This document shows, in pieces, positions 17,491-25,718 of a stretch of DNA of 41,736 nt. Source of the stretch: an uncultured Synechococcus sp. (lineage in GTDB: Bacteria > Cyanobacteriota > Cyanobacteriia > PCC-6307 > Cyanobiaceae); NCBI GenBank assembly GCA_913049535.1, contig CAJWYF010000011.1:1-41736 (forward strand). Direction: 5' to 3'. Every line of letters starts with the position of its first letter. Positions within the stretch are counted from its first letter, which is position 1. Position numbers and translations under genes: made by a program. The notes under the pieces are model-generated. The model was not told where the DNA came from. It did not search any database and saw only the letters and a program-made list of their open reading frames with translations.

Positions 17491-19295
17491 TGGTTGCCAT
17501 AGATGCCGCATCCGTCGATGCGCGCTCGGTGATCCATCTGCCCCTAGACGAGGGGCTGATTTGTTTGCGGGGACTTAGTCCCAAACGTCTCCGCTTTGAA
17601 GTGGAATACGCCCTGGAGCGGGGCAGCTGCCACAACAGCTTTCTATTCTCCAGCACCACAGCGACAGTCCCAGCTGTGCTGGTGCATCCCCCAGGGGCCA
17701 CCTTCACTGAACCGTTCCTCAAAACGCTGGCTGAGCTGGTGCCGCTGGAGCACCCACTGCTTGTGGTTCAGGGCAATGTGAACCCCAACCGGGTGGCCCT
17801 GCTGCACGCGCTGGTGCGGCAGCGCCCGCATCTGGTGCTGGTGTGCTCCAACGCCGGTGCCAAGTTGCTTGAGGAGCTCTGGAGCCGGCAGAAGCCCGGT
17901 AGTGACGCTCCTGCGCCCCCACCGTTGCCGCAGCTGCAGGTGGTGCGCCATGACGATGAGCTGACCCTTCCGAGCGGCGAATCGCTGCAGGTGCTGGCTG
18001 TGCCGACACCGCGCTGGCCCGGTGGACTGGTGGCCTTTCTGCCCAGCCTGGGGCTACTGATGAGCGGGCGGTTCTTTGCAGCCCACCTCTGCACCGACAA
18101 CTACGCAGAAGCCAACCGCAGCAGCACCGAGGAAGACCGCCGTTACTTCTATGACTGTCTGATGGCGCCGATGGCCAGACAGGTGGAAGCGGTGGTGAAC
18201 CGCCTTGAGGAATTACCGATCCGCAGCATCGCTCCGGGCTACGGACCGGCCATCGACGACAGCTGGCGCAGCCTGCTGGCGGACTACAGCCGCTGGGGGG
18301 AAGCGCAGCAGCGATCCAAGTTGGAGGTGGCCCTGCTGTACGCCAGCGCTTACGGAAACACCGCTTCCATCGCCGATGCCATCGGCCAGGGCGTCGCTCG
18401 CACTGGCGTGCGGGTCAACAGCCTCAACTGCGAATTCAGCGAACCTGACACGCTGCTGAAGGCCATTCAGGAGTGCGATGCACTGCTCATCGGCTCCCCC
18501 ACCCTCGGTGGCCATGCCCCCACGCCGATTGTGTCGGCACTCGGCACCGTGCTTGCTGAAGGCGACCGGCAGAAACCCGTCGGTGTCTTTGGCAGCTTTG
18601 GCTGGAGCGGCGAAGCCCTCGATCTCTTGGAGAACAAGCTGACCGACGGCGGCTTCAGCATGGCTTTTGACCCCATTCGGGTGAAGTTCAGCCCCGATGC
18701 ACCCACGCTCAAGCGGTGCGAAGAAACGGGCATGGCCCTGGCCAAGCGCCTGCAGCAGCAGCAGCGGCGCCAGCAGAAGCGCACCGCTGGGGGACTCAGT
18801 GAAAGCCGCAGTGATCCTGGCGTGCTCGCCCTCGGGCGCGTGATCGGCTCCCTTTGCGTGCTGACAGCCAGCAAAGGGGAGGCCGAGCAGAGCATCAGCG
18901 GCGCCATGGTGGCGAGCTGGGTCAGTCAGGCCAGTTTCACGCCACCGGGTGTGAGTGTTGCTGTGGCACGGGACCGGGCTGTGGAAGCACTTCTGCATGT
19001 CGGCGATCGCTTTGCCCTCAACGTTCTGGCGGACGGACGGGAAAACGGGCTGATGAAGCAGTTTCTGCAACCCTTCCAACCCGGGGATGACCGCTTTTCA
19101 GGCCTCGAGCTTGAGCACAGTCCCGGCGGTCAGCCCCTGCTGCCCGATGCCCTGGCCTGGCTTGAAGCCACGGTCAAACAGCGCATGGATGTGGGCGATC
19201 ACTGGGTGATCTACGCCGAGGTGGAGGCGGGTGGCCTGTTCGATGACAGCGGCACGACCGCGCTACATCACCGCCGCAGTGGTGCCAACTACTGA
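17490..19295 (+). CDS. flv1: Flavodiiron protein Flv1 (partner lacking diiron ligands)
   Basis: This 601-residue paralogue of the preceding gene has the same three domains: core, flavodoxin (from VALLYASAYGNTASIADAIGQG) and flavin reductase-like (GRVIGSLCVLTASKGEAEQS, MVASWVSQASFTPPGVSV). Its metal site is gone. Where Flv3 has HTEPDH this protein has NVNPNR (N96, N98, N100, R101); the later His is replaced in PTPRWPGG, the Asp in MSGRFF, and the last His by Tyr in APGYGP. Loss of canonical ligands is the known hallmark of Flv1 (and Flv2), which works as a hetero-oligomer with Flv3 (or Flv4). The start overlaps the flv3 stop by one base, so the two subunits are translationally coupled. Confidence 0.92.
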   Translation: MVAIDAASVDARSVIHLPLDEGLICLRGLSPKRLRFEVEYALERGSCHNSFLFSSTTATVPAVLVHPPGATFTEPFLKTLAELVPLEHPLLVVQGNVNPNRVALLHALVRQRPHLVLVCSNAGAKLLEELWSRQKPGSDAPAPPPLPQLQVVRHDDELTLPSGESLQVLAVPTPRWPGGLVAFLPSLGLLMSGRFFAAHLCTDNYAEANRSSTEEDRRYFYDCLMAPMARQVEAVVNRLEELPIRSIAPGYGPAIDDSWRSLLADYSRWGEAQQRSKLEVALLYASAYGNTASIADAIGQGVARTGVRVNSLNCEFSEPDTLLKAIQECDALLIGSPTLGGHAPTPIVSALGTVLAEGDRQKPVGVFGSFGWSGEALDLLENKLTDGGFSMAFDPIRVKFSPDAPTLKRCEETGMALAKRLQQQQRRQQKRTAGGLSESRSDPGVLALGRVIGSLCVLTASKGEAEQSISGAMVASWVSQASFTPPGVSVAVARDRAVEALLHVGDRFALNVLADGRENGLMKQFLQPFQPGDDRFSGLELEHSPGGQPLLPDALAWLEATVKQRMDVGDHWVIYAEVEAGGLFDDSGTTALHHRRSGANY

Positions 19296-19306
19296 TCGCC
19301 CAATTT

Positions 19307-19332
19307 GTGCAGACCCAGTTACGGGGCTGCAC
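19307..19332 (+). terminator. Hairpin after flv1
   Basis: GTGCAGACCC (19307-19316) and GGGGCTGCAC (19323-19332) form a 10-bp stem with one A-G mismatch and a 6-base loop, starting 11 bases after the flv1 stop. No T-run follows, so it may be a weak or partial terminator or a 3'-end stabiliser of the flv mRNA. Confidence 0.4.
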
Positions 19333-19403
19333 AGCTGCTCAGAGATGGCTCTAATGGCACTCATATCGAGTGGTCAGTGGTGGCGTCTGGCAGTTCAGGG
19401 TGC

Positions 19404-19676
19404 GTGGTCCGATATCGCGGTTTTGTGCTCATCCCTGAGCCCGATCTGAGTTGGCAGGTGCGCCCGGAGCGCAGTCCGATGCACGTGCTGCCGTTCCGGG
19501 CACCAGCTTGCTCAGTCGCCGATGTCAAAGCGCTGATCGATTGGCGCTTGGCACGCTTAGGTCGCGATCGCCGTCCCCGCGTTGACCTGCTGCCTGGTCA
19601 GCAGCGCAGCAAGAGCGCCAAGGAGATCAGCCCCAGCGAGCTGCGGCTGCAGGCGATGGAACGCCGCAGCGCCTGA
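19404..19676 (+). CDS. Small conserved cyanobacterial protein of unknown function (about 90 residues)
   Basis: From a GTG at 19404 the product reads VVRYRGFVLIPEPDLSWQVR, then LPFRAPACSVADVKALIDWRLARLG and a basic tail with PSELRLQAMERR. The first half looks like a small beta-rich domain; I believe such proteins are common in picocyanobacteria, but no function can be assigned. The start is uncertain: an in-frame GTG at 19377 has GAG seven bases upstream, and the frame stays open back to a TTG at 19305. It lies downstream of flv1 behind a hairpin and ends 19 bases before a strong terminator. Confidence 0.6.
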   Translation: MVRYRGFVLIPEPDLSWQVRPERSPMHVLPFRAPACSVADVKALIDWRLARLGRDRRPRVDLLPGQQRSKSAKEISPSELRLQAMERRSA

Positions 19677-19695
19677 ACCGACGGAAAAGCAACTG

Positions 19696-19736
19696 CCAAT
19701 CAAAAAGGGGGGCCGATGGCCCCCCTTTTTGATTGG
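19696..19736. terminator. Bidirectional intrinsic terminator, perfect 19-bp stem
   Basis: The arms at 19696-19714 and 19718-19736 are exact reverse complements around the loop GAT. Each strand reads A5-G6-CC, loop, GG-C6-T5, so there is a GC-rich stem with T-runs for both directions. It serves the plus-strand gene ending at 19676 and the minus-strand gene ending at 19761, which converge here. This is the clearest terminator in the window. Confidence 0.9.
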
Positions 19737-19760
19737 TCTGCGCATCGCAACGAAGACGGA

Positions 19761-19988
19761 TCAAGCGGCCTGAGGTGGAGGCGTTGGCTCGATGCGCTGC
19801 AGAGGCAGCACCAGGGTGTGCCAGTTCTCAGGACGCTGGGGACGCTCGCGACGGCTGGTGCGAACACCAAAAGGAACACGGACAACATTGGTTCCGTCGA
19901 CATTGACGGTCTCACCGCGGGCCAGACGATCCTGAAAAGGCAGAAGGGGGCCGCTTGGTCTGGAGCCCTGATCGTTGCCGTTGCTCAT
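19761..19988 (-). CDS. Small protein of unknown function (75 residues)
   Basis: The product is 75 residues, polar and rich in Pro and Arg, with a central conserved-looking segment LLPFQDRLARGETVNVDG, then VVRVPFGVRTSRRERPQRP and a Pro-rich end PTPPPQAA. There is no membrane segment or Cys. GAGGAG just before the ATG at 19988 is a good ribosome site. It lies downstream of gcvP on the same strand but is separated by 118 bases that contain a palindrome and two direct repeats, so it probably has its own promoter. It ends 24 bases from the bidirectional terminator. No function is proposed. Confidence 0.7.
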   Translation of the reverse strand: MSNGNDQGSRPSGPLLPFQDRLARGETVNVDGTNVVRVPFGVRTSRRERPQRPENWHTLVLPLQRIEPTPPPQAA

Positions 19989-20000
19989 GCTCCTCACCGG

Positions 20001-20057
20001 ATGACGGAAATGGGAGCCATGGCTCCCGACCGCAGTTGCAACAGATAATGACGGAAA
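20001..20057 (-). promoter_or_regulatory. Palindrome flanked by 10-bp direct repeats, upstream of the 75-residue gene
   Basis: GGGAGCCATGGCTCCC (20012-20027) is a perfect 16-bp palindrome. It is flanked by two identical copies of ATGACGGAAA at 20001-20010 and 20048-20057, 47 bases apart. The whole block sits 13-69 bases upstream of the ATG at 19988. As DNA it could bind a dimeric regulator; as RNA it could fold a 6-bp stem with loop CAUG. A weak promoter (TTGATT, then ATTATC after about 19 bases on the minus strand) lies just upstream. Confidence 0.5.
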
Positions 20058-20106
20058 GGCAAGACCGAAATCAAGAAGACAATCTGAATTTCGCTCTTTC
20101 CACACG

Positions 20107-22977
20107 CTATTGAGCAGCCGCCATTTCCTCCACGCTGGGGCATGTGCAGACCAGGTTGCGGTCCCCGAAGGCGTTATCGATGCGCCCCACCGCTGGCCAG
20201 AGCTTGTCGCGGCGCAACCCCTCCACCGGATAGGCCGCCTGCTCACGGCTGTAGGGCCGATCCCATTCATTGGCCGTGACCACGGCGAGCGTGTGGGGAG
20301 CACGCCTGAGGGGATTGTTCTCGGCATCGCTGAGGCCAGCTTCAATGGCGGCCGCTTCAGCGCGGATGGCCATCATGGCCTCCACGAAACGGTCTAGTTC
20401 AGCCAGACCTTCGCTCTCGGTGGGCTCCACCATCACCGTGCCGGCCACCGGCCAGCTGACGGTCGGGGCATGAAAGCCGTAATCCATCAGGCGCTTGGCC
20501 AGATCGTCGACTTCCAAGCCGGCGCTGCGCTTGAGCGGCCTGAGATCAAGAATGCACTCGTGGGCCACCCGGCCATTGGCACCCCTGTACAGGACAGGGA
20601 AATGGGGCTCCAACCGCTCAGCCAGATCGTTGGCCGTGAGCAGAGCGACGGCGGTGGCCTGGCGCAGACCATCGCCACCCATCATGCGGATGTACATCCA
20701 GCTGATCGGCAGGATGCTGGCACTGCCCCATGGGGCGGCAGAGACCGGACCAATGGCCTGCTCACCACCACAGGAGACCAGCGGGTGACCCGGCAGGAAG
20801 GGGGCCAAATGGCTAGCCACAGCGATCGGCCCGACCCCAGGTCCTCCCCCACCGTGGGGGATGCAGAACGTCTTGTGCAGGTTGAGGTGGCACACGTCAG
20901 CCCCGAAACGACCGGGCTGGCAGACCCCCACCTGGGCATTGAGATTGGCTCCATCGAGGTAGACCTGTCCGCCGTGACGGTGCACCACCGAGCAGATCTC
21001 ACTGATGCCCTGCTCGAACACACCATGGGTGGAGGGGTAGGTGACCATCAGCGCTGCCAGATCCTGACTGTGCTGCTCCGCCTTAGCCGCGAGATCGGAC
21101 TGGTCGATGTTGCCGTCGCTATCGCACTGCACGGGAACCACCTGCATGCCGGCCATGACGGCACTGGCCGGATTGGTGCCATGGGCACTGGTGGGAATCA
21201 AGCAGATGTTGCGATGCGCTTCCCCGCGCTGGCGGTGGAAGGCCCGGATCACCAGCAGACCGGCGTACTCCCCCTGGGAGCCGGCGTTGGGTTGCAAGGA
21301 GACCGCCGCAAAACCTGTGATGGTCGCCAGCCAGCTTTCCAGCTCGGTGATCAGCTGGTCATAGCCCTGGCGCTGGGCTGCAGGAACAAAGGGATGCAGT
21401 CGGCTGAACGCCGCCCAGCTCACCGGCTGCAGCTCAGCAGCCGCGTTGAGCTTCATGGTGCAGCTGCCCAGCGGAATCATCCCGTGCACCAAGGAGAAGT
21501 CCTTCGCCACCAGACGCTGGATGTAGCGCAGCAATTCAGTCTCGCTGCGGTAGCGCTCAAACACCTCCTGCTCGAGCCAGCACGGCTGCCGATGCGGCAG
21601 GGCTCCCACGTGCTGTGCCACTGGCACTGCAGCCAGTAAGGCAGGGGCATCAGGGGCCGTGGCAACACCGCAACCCTCGGCAAAACAGTCGAGCAGCGCC
21701 TGAAGCTCACGCTCATCACTGCATTCATCCAGGCTGATGCCCACCCCATCACTGAGGGGAAGCACGTTGAACCCGGCAGCCTCGGCTCGCTCCACCCAAA
21801 CCTTGGGATCAACCAACCGCAGGCGCAACGTGTCAAAAGCGGGCGCAGCCACCAGCTCCAGACCCAGCTGCTCAAGGCCCTTGGCCAGAGCAGTCGTCAG
21901 ACGTTGGACCCGCGTGGCGATGGCGGTGAGGCCATCACGGCCGTGATGCACCGCGTAGAAGCCAGCGATCACAGCCAGCAGCACCTGGGCGGTGCAGATG
22001 TTGCTGGTGGCCTTATCGCGGCGAATGTGCTGCTCACGGGTCTGCAGGGCCAGCCGCAGCGCGGGTTGGCCCTCGCTGTCGCGTGAGAGCCCCACCAGGC
22101 GACCGGGGATCTGACGCTTGTAAGCCTCAACGGTGGCAAAAAAGGCGGCATGGGGTCCGCCAAAACCGAGGGGGACGCCGAATCGCTGGGCGCTGCCGAC
22201 CGCAATCTGCACACCCAGCTCGGCGACAGGAGGCATCAGCACCTGAGCCAGTGGATCCACCACAGCGATGGCCAGAGCACCTGCCTGGCGGGCACGCTCG
22301 ATCACACCGCGCGGGTCACTGCAACGGCCGCTGGGGCCAGGGAGCTGCAGCAACAACCCAAAGCTGGAACCATCGAACGCCATGGTCTCCGGGTCCTGCA
22401 CCACCAGCTCGATGCCAAGGGGCTCGGCTCGGGTCTGGAGCACCGCCAGGGTCTGGGGGAACAGGTCGTCCTGCACGTGGAACCGCTTGGCCTCAGGGCG
22501 GCGGCAGGCGCCATACGCCAGGGTCATGGCTTCCGCAGCGGCCGTGGCCTCATCCAGCAGGGAAGCGTTGGCGATCGGCAGACCGGTGAGCTCGCTGATC
22601 AGGGTTTGGAAATTGAGCAGGGCCTCAAGGCGGCCTTGGGCAATCTCTGCCTGATAAGGGGTGTAAGCGGTGTACCAGGAGGGGTTTTCAAAGACGTGGC
22701 GCTGGATCAATGCCGGCGTCGCGGTGTCGTAGTAACCCAGACCAATGAGGCTGCGGCGAACCGTATTGGCTTCTGCCCGCTGCTCCAGCTCGCGCAGAGC
22801 CAGGCGCTCTTCACACCCTTGCGGCAGATCCTTGGCCGCCTCAGCAGCGTCGATCAGGATCTCCGCTGGCACGCACTGCTGCAGCAGGTGCTCCAGGTCA
22901 CTGCAGCCCAGACGCGCAAGCATCTGCTGCTGTTCTGCCGGGGACGGCCCCAGATGGCGCTGCGCGAAGCCGCTCAT
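20107..22977 (-). CDS. gcvP: Glycine dehydrogenase (decarboxylating), P-protein of the glycine cleavage system
   Basis: The P-protein decarboxylates glycine with PLP and passes the aminomethyl group to the lipoyl arm of GcvH. In cyanobacteria this is central to photorespiratory glycine metabolism and one-carbon supply. The 956-residue product is the single-chain (P1+P2 fused) form. It opens with [19 protein letters not shown], and the second half has the PLP site [20 protein letters not shown] with Lys702 as the Schiff-base residue. [16 protein letters not shown] and [11 protein letters not shown] are also family hallmarks. The ATG at 22977 overlaps the gcvH stop (TGATG), giving translational coupling; a TTG one codon upstream is less likely. 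gcvT is not in the window. Confidence 0.97.
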   Translation of the reverse strand: MSGFAQRHLGPSPAEQQQMLARLGCSDLEHLLQQCVPAEILIDAAEAAKDLPQGCEERLALRELEQRAEANTVRRSLIGLGYYDTATPALIQRHVFENPSWYTAYTPYQAEIAQGRLEALLNFQTLISELTGLPIANASLLDEATAAAEAMTLAYGACRRPEAKRFHVQDDLFPQTLAVLQTRAEPLGIELVVQDPETMAFDGSSFGLLLQLPGPSGRCSDPRGVIERARQAGALAIAVVDPLAQVLMPPVAELGVQIAVGSAQRFGVPLGFGGPHAAFFATVEAYKRQIPGRLVGLSRDSEGQPALRLALQTREQHIRRDKATSNICTAQVLLAVIAGFYAVHHGRDGLTAIATRVQRLTTALAKGLEQLGLELVAAPAFDTLRLRLVDPKVWVERAEAAGFNVLPLSDGVGISLDECSDERELQALLDCFAEGCGVATAPDAPALLAAVPVAQHVGALPHRQPCWLEQEVFERYRSETELLRYIQRLVAKDFSLVHGMIPLGSCTMKLNAAAELQPVSWAAFSRLHPFVPAAQRQGYDQLITELESWLATITGFAAVSLQPNAGSQGEYAGLLVIRAFHRQRGEAHRNICLIPTSAHGTNPASAVMAGMQVVPVQCDSDGNIDQSDLAAKAEQHSQDLAALMVTYPSTHGVFEQGISEICSVVHRHGGQVYLDGANLNAQVGVCQPGRFGADVCHLNLHKTFCIPHGGGGPGVGPIAVASHLAPFLPGHPLVSCGGEQAIGPVSAAPWGSASILPISWMYIRMMGGDGLRQATAVALLTANDLAERLEPHFPVLYRGANGRVAHECILDLRPLKRSAGLEVDDLAKRLMDYGFHAPTVSWPVAGTVMVEPTESEGLAELDRFVEAMMAIRAEAAAIEAGLSDAENNPLRRAPHTLAVVTANEWDRPYSREQAAYPVEGLRRDKLWPAVGRIDNAFGDRNLVCTCPSVEEMAAAQ

Positions 22978-23369
22978 CAAGATCCACCCTCGACCTTGGC
23001 GGCATAACGGCCGGCGTCCATGAGCTGCTCCATCTGAGCTGGATCGCTAGGGGTGACCTGCAGCAGCCAACCCTCGCCGTAAGGATCGTTCTGAAGCAAT
23101 TCCGGCGTATCGATCACCGCCTGGTTGCAAGCCACCACGGTGCCGGAGACCGGGGCATACATCTCCTCAACGGCCTTCACCGACTCAACAGTGCCAAAGC
23201 TGGTGCCCCGCTCAATGCTCGCTCCCACCTCAGGAAGCTCAACAAAAACAATGTCCCCGAGTTGATCAACAGCAAAGGCGCTGATGCCCACCTTGACGCC
23301 GCTGTCGGCAGGACCTGCGTATTCGTGACTGTCGGCGTAACGCAGCTCGGCCGGAAAGGAAAGAGCCAT
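22977..23369 (-). CDS. gcvH: Glycine cleavage system H protein
   Basis: GcvH carries the lipoyl arm that shuttles the aminomethyl group between the P, T and L proteins. The 130-residue product has the lipoyl domain with [18 protein letters not shown], where Lys65 is the lipoylation site. [35 protein letters not shown] precedes it in two parts typical of the family, and the C-terminus reads [20 protein letters not shown]. The ATG at 23369 is used; a TTG two codons upstream is open but not conserved. It starts 23 bases after the stop of the PLP lyase gene and its stop overlaps the gcvP start, so the three genes look like one operon. Confidence 0.97.
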   Translation of the reverse strand: MALSFPAELRYADSHEYAGPADSGVKVGISAFAVDQLGDIVFVELPEVGASIERGTSFGTVESVKAVEEMYAPVSGTVVACNQAVIDTPELLQNDPYGEGWLLQVTPSDPAQMEQLMDAGRYAAKVEGGS

Positions 23370-23392
23370 CAGCAAGGGCTGGAGGAGTGGGG

Positions 23393-24658
23393 TCAGTCTG
23401 TCGGACCGCCCTCCAACCTTGTGAGCGCGGCAGCCAGCGCCAGGGCTGCATGGCTGCGGTGGGTCCCCCCCTGGCTGTAGAGCACGTAAGGCTCCCGCAG
23501 AGGGCCATCGGCGGAAAATTCACTGGTGCTGCCATCGATGAAAGTGCCACCTGCCATCACCAGATCACTGGCATACCCAGGCATCGGTGCCGGTACCGGA
23601 TCCACATAGCCACCAATCGGTGAGCAGGCCTGAAAAGCACGGCACACCTCCTGCAGAGGCTCCGGTGCCCCGAATCGCACCGCTTGGATCACATCACTGC
23701 GTGCTGCCCCGGGAAGGGGCTGCACCGCGTGGCCCCGGGCGGCAAACACCGCTGCCACCAGATCAGCGCAGATGAGGGCTTCGGCCACCATCTGCGGAGC
23801 CAGGAACAGTCCCTGGAAGAGGAGGCGATTGAGATCAAAGCCCGTCCCCCCCTCAGCACCAATCCCCGGCGCCGTGAGGCGGCAGCAGGCCTGCTCCACC
23901 AGGTCAGCCCGGCCAGCGACGTAGCCGCCTGTCGGGGCGATCGTCCCCCCCAGATTTTTGATCAAAGACCCGGCGATGAGATCAGCGCCGACCTCAGTGG
24001 GCTCCTGGAGCTCCACCAATTCGCCATAGCAATTGTCGACAAAAATGAGGCTGTCGGGTCGTTGCCCGCGGATCTGCTCGCAAAGCTGAGCGATCTGAGC
24101 CACCGACAAGGACGGCCGCCAGCTGTAGCCGCAGCTGCGCTGGATCAACACCATGCGCGTGGGCAAGGCGAGGGCATCGACCAAAGCAGCCTGGTCCACC
24201 GCTCCTGCCGCCGTCAGAGCCAGCTCGTCGTAATGAATGCCGAATTCGGCCAGGGAGCCCTGGCCGCTGCCCCGCAGGCCAATGACTTCCTCGAGGGTGT
24301 CGTAAGGACGGCCGGTGATGGAAAGCAGGCGATCACCAGGCCGCAGCACCCCGAACAGGGCTGCTGTGATGGCATGGGTGCCGCTGACGAACTGCAACCG
24401 CACCGCCGCCCGCTCGGCACCGAGGACACGGGCAAAGACGCGATCGAGGGTGTCCCGGCCCAGATCGTTATGGCCGTAGCCGCTGACGGAAGCGAAGTGG
24501 TGGGTCCCCACACGCTCAGCCTGAAACGCCGCCAGCACCTTGGCCAGCTGCGGTTGCACCGCCTGACTGCGGGCTTCAATCACAGGCGCCAACTGCGTTT
24601 GGGCCTGGGCAACAGCCTCCCAGGCCTGGGGCGAGGCGGCGGGCCAGGAGGGCGTCAA
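23393..24658 (-). CDS. PLP-dependent methionine gamma-lyase family protein ('aluminium resistance' family)
   Basis: The 421-residue product belongs to the PLP fold-type I family annotated as methionine gamma-lyase-like or aluminium resistance protein. Landmarks are THHFASVSGYGHNDLGRDTLD, QFVSGTHAITAALFGVLRPGD, IFVDNCYGE (the Asp that binds the PLP nitrogen) and SLIKNLGGTIAPTGGY with Lys234 as the probable Schiff-base lysine. The true substrate of this family in cyanobacteria is unproven; a sulfur or other gamma/beta-substituted amino acid is a reasonable guess. The start is a TTG at 24658, the only usable start before the upstream stop. It is the first gene of the run with gcvH-gcvP and is divergent from a desaturase. 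Confidence 0.85.
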   Translation of the reverse strand: MTPSWPAASPQAWEAVAQAQTQLAPVIEARSQAVQPQLAKVLAAFQAERVGTHHFASVSGYGHNDLGRDTLDRVFARVLGAERAAVRLQFVSGTHAITAALFGVLRPGDRLLSITGRPYDTLEEVIGLRGSGQGSLAEFGIHYDELALTAAGAVDQAALVDALALPTRMVLIQRSCGYSWRPSLSVAQIAQLCEQIRGQRPDSLIFVDNCYGELVELQEPTEVGADLIAGSLIKNLGGTIAPTGGYVAGRADLVEQACCRLTAPGIGAEGGTGFDLNRLLFQGLFLAPQMVAEALICADLVAAVFAARGHAVQPLPGAARSDVIQAVRFGAPEPLQEVCRAFQACSPIGGYVDPVPAPMPGYASDLVMAGGTFIDGSTSEFSADGPLREPYVLYSQGGTHRSHAALALAAALTRLEGGPTD

Positions 24659-24736
24659 AACAGCTTGAGCGGCAGGTCTCCAGCCTGCAGCAGCAGCGGA
24701 TTGACTCTCGCGGCAGCTAAGTTCGTCCAGCTCATG

Positions 24737-24752
24737 TGTCGCACATGCGACA
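24737..24752. promoter_or_regulatory. Inverted repeat 1 in the lyase/desaturase divergent region
   Basis: TGTCGCA-CA-TGCGACA is a 7-bp perfect dyad with a 2-base spacer. It lies 79 bases upstream of the lyase TTG and 52 bases upstream of the desaturase TTG, a typical position for an operator controlling one or both divergent genes. No regulator can be named from the site itself. Confidence 0.55.
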
Positions 24753-24769
24753 TCTACAGCTGCCCCAGG

Positions 24770-24783
24770 GCCGGTCTACCGGC
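24770..24783. promoter_or_regulatory. Inverted repeat 2 in the lyase/desaturase divergent region
   Basis: GCCGGT-CT-ACCGGC is a 6-bp perfect dyad, again with a 2-base spacer, whose centre is 32 bases (about three helical turns) from the centre of the repeat at 24737-24752. The sequence differs from the first repeat, so if both are operators they would bind different proteins or be chance neighbours. It is 20 bases from the desaturase start and could instead fold in its leader. Confidence 0.4.
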
Positions 24784-24803
24784 TGCATCCCCCGGAGACT
24801 CGT

Positions 24804-25718
24804 TTGGTCGCTGCAACCCCTAACGCCCCCACAGCCAGCCTGTCGCAGGAGGCACTGCAACAACGGCTGTACGGGCGCCGACCACCGCTGCCCCCGAGCC
24901 AGCGAAAAATGAAATTGGGCACCACCGGCTTCATGCTGGTGATGCACGTCGGCGCGGTGTTTGCCCTACTGCCCCGGTACTGGAGCTGGCAAGCCCTGGT
25001 GGCGTTCGCCGCCCTGTACTGGATCACGGTGCTTGGGGTCACCCTTGGCCTGCATCGTCTGGTGGCCCACCGCAGTTTCGAGGCACCGCGCTGGGTCGAG
25101 CGGCTGCTTGTGCTGATGGGGACCCTGGCCTGCCAGAGCAGTCCGATCGAGTGGGTGGGGCTGCACCGCCACCATCACAAATTCTCCGACCAGCCCAATG
25201 ACCACCACGATGCTGGGCGAGGGCTCTGGTGGGCCCACAGCGAGTGGATGCTGCATCCCATCCCGGCCCTGGATCACCTCGATCGCTTTGCAGGCGATAT
25301 GCACCGTGATCCCCTCTATCGCTGGCTCGACCGCTGGTTCCTGCTGCTGCAACTGCCCCTGGGAGCGCTGCTCTATTGGATCGGCGAAGCCAGCCAGGTC
25401 CACGGCGGCGGGCTGGGCATGGTGCTATGGGGAATCCCTTTGCGCCTGACGGTCGTCTATCACGTGACCTGGTTGGTCAATTCCGCCACCCACATCTTTG
25501 GTTACCGGAACTTCGACTGCCCCGATCGCTCCACCAACTGCTGGTGGGTAGCCATCCTCAGCTTTGGCGAGGGGTGGCACAACAACCACCACGCCCATCC
25601 CCACTCAGCCCGTCATGGCCTGCGTTGGTTCGAATTCGACATCACCTGGCTGCACATCCAGGGACTGAAGGCCCTTGGCCTGGCCCGCCGGGTGCGCCTG
25701 GCCCACTACCGCGGCTGA
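24804..25718 (+). CDS. Acyl-lipid desaturase, delta-9 (DesC) type, copy 1
   Basis: The 304-residue membrane protein introduces a double bond into acyl chains of membrane lipids using O2 and ferredoxin-derived electrons. All three His boxes that bind the di-iron centre are present: H84-H89 (HRLVAH), H121/H124/H125 (HRHHH) and H259/H262/H263 (EGWHNNHH). Membrane stretches surround residues 40-80 and 175-225. The sequence is closest to DesC-like delta-9 enzymes; substrate position cannot be proved from sequence. The start is a TTG at 24804 with GGAGA about 6 bases upstream. It is a paralogue of the desaturase at 26524, with His boxes 1 and 2 at identical residue numbers. Its 3' end overlaps the next minus-strand gene by 13 bases. 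Confidence 0.93.
   Translation: MVAATPNAPTASLSQEALQQRLYGRRPPLPPSQRKMKLGTTGFMLVMHVGAVFALLPRYWSWQALVAFAALYWITVLGVTLGLHRLVAHRSFEAPRWVERLLVLMGTLACQSSPIEWVGLHRHHHKFSDQPNDHHDAGRGLWWAHSEWMLHPIPALDHLDRFAGDMHRDPLYRWLDRWFLLLQLPLGALLYWIGEASQVHGGGLGMVLWGIPLRLTVVYHVTWLVNSATHIFGYRNFDCPDRSTNCWWVAILSFGEGWHNNHHAHPHSARHGLRWFEFDITWLHIQGLKALGLARRVRLAHYRG

Noticed and set aside
20470-21639. A 389-codon plus-strand frame opposite gcvP
   Set aside because: It is a shadow of gcvP, which has complete family motifs on the minus strand.
22977-23392. A glycine riboswitch in front of gcvH-gcvP
   Set aside because: Only 23 bases separate gcvH from the preceding gene, and gcvP overlaps gcvH, so there is no room for the aptamer.
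23684-24823. A 379-codon plus-strand frame opposite the PLP lyase
   Set aside because: The lyase is well supported on the minus strand, including the PLP lysine; the plus-strand product is low in recognisable structure.
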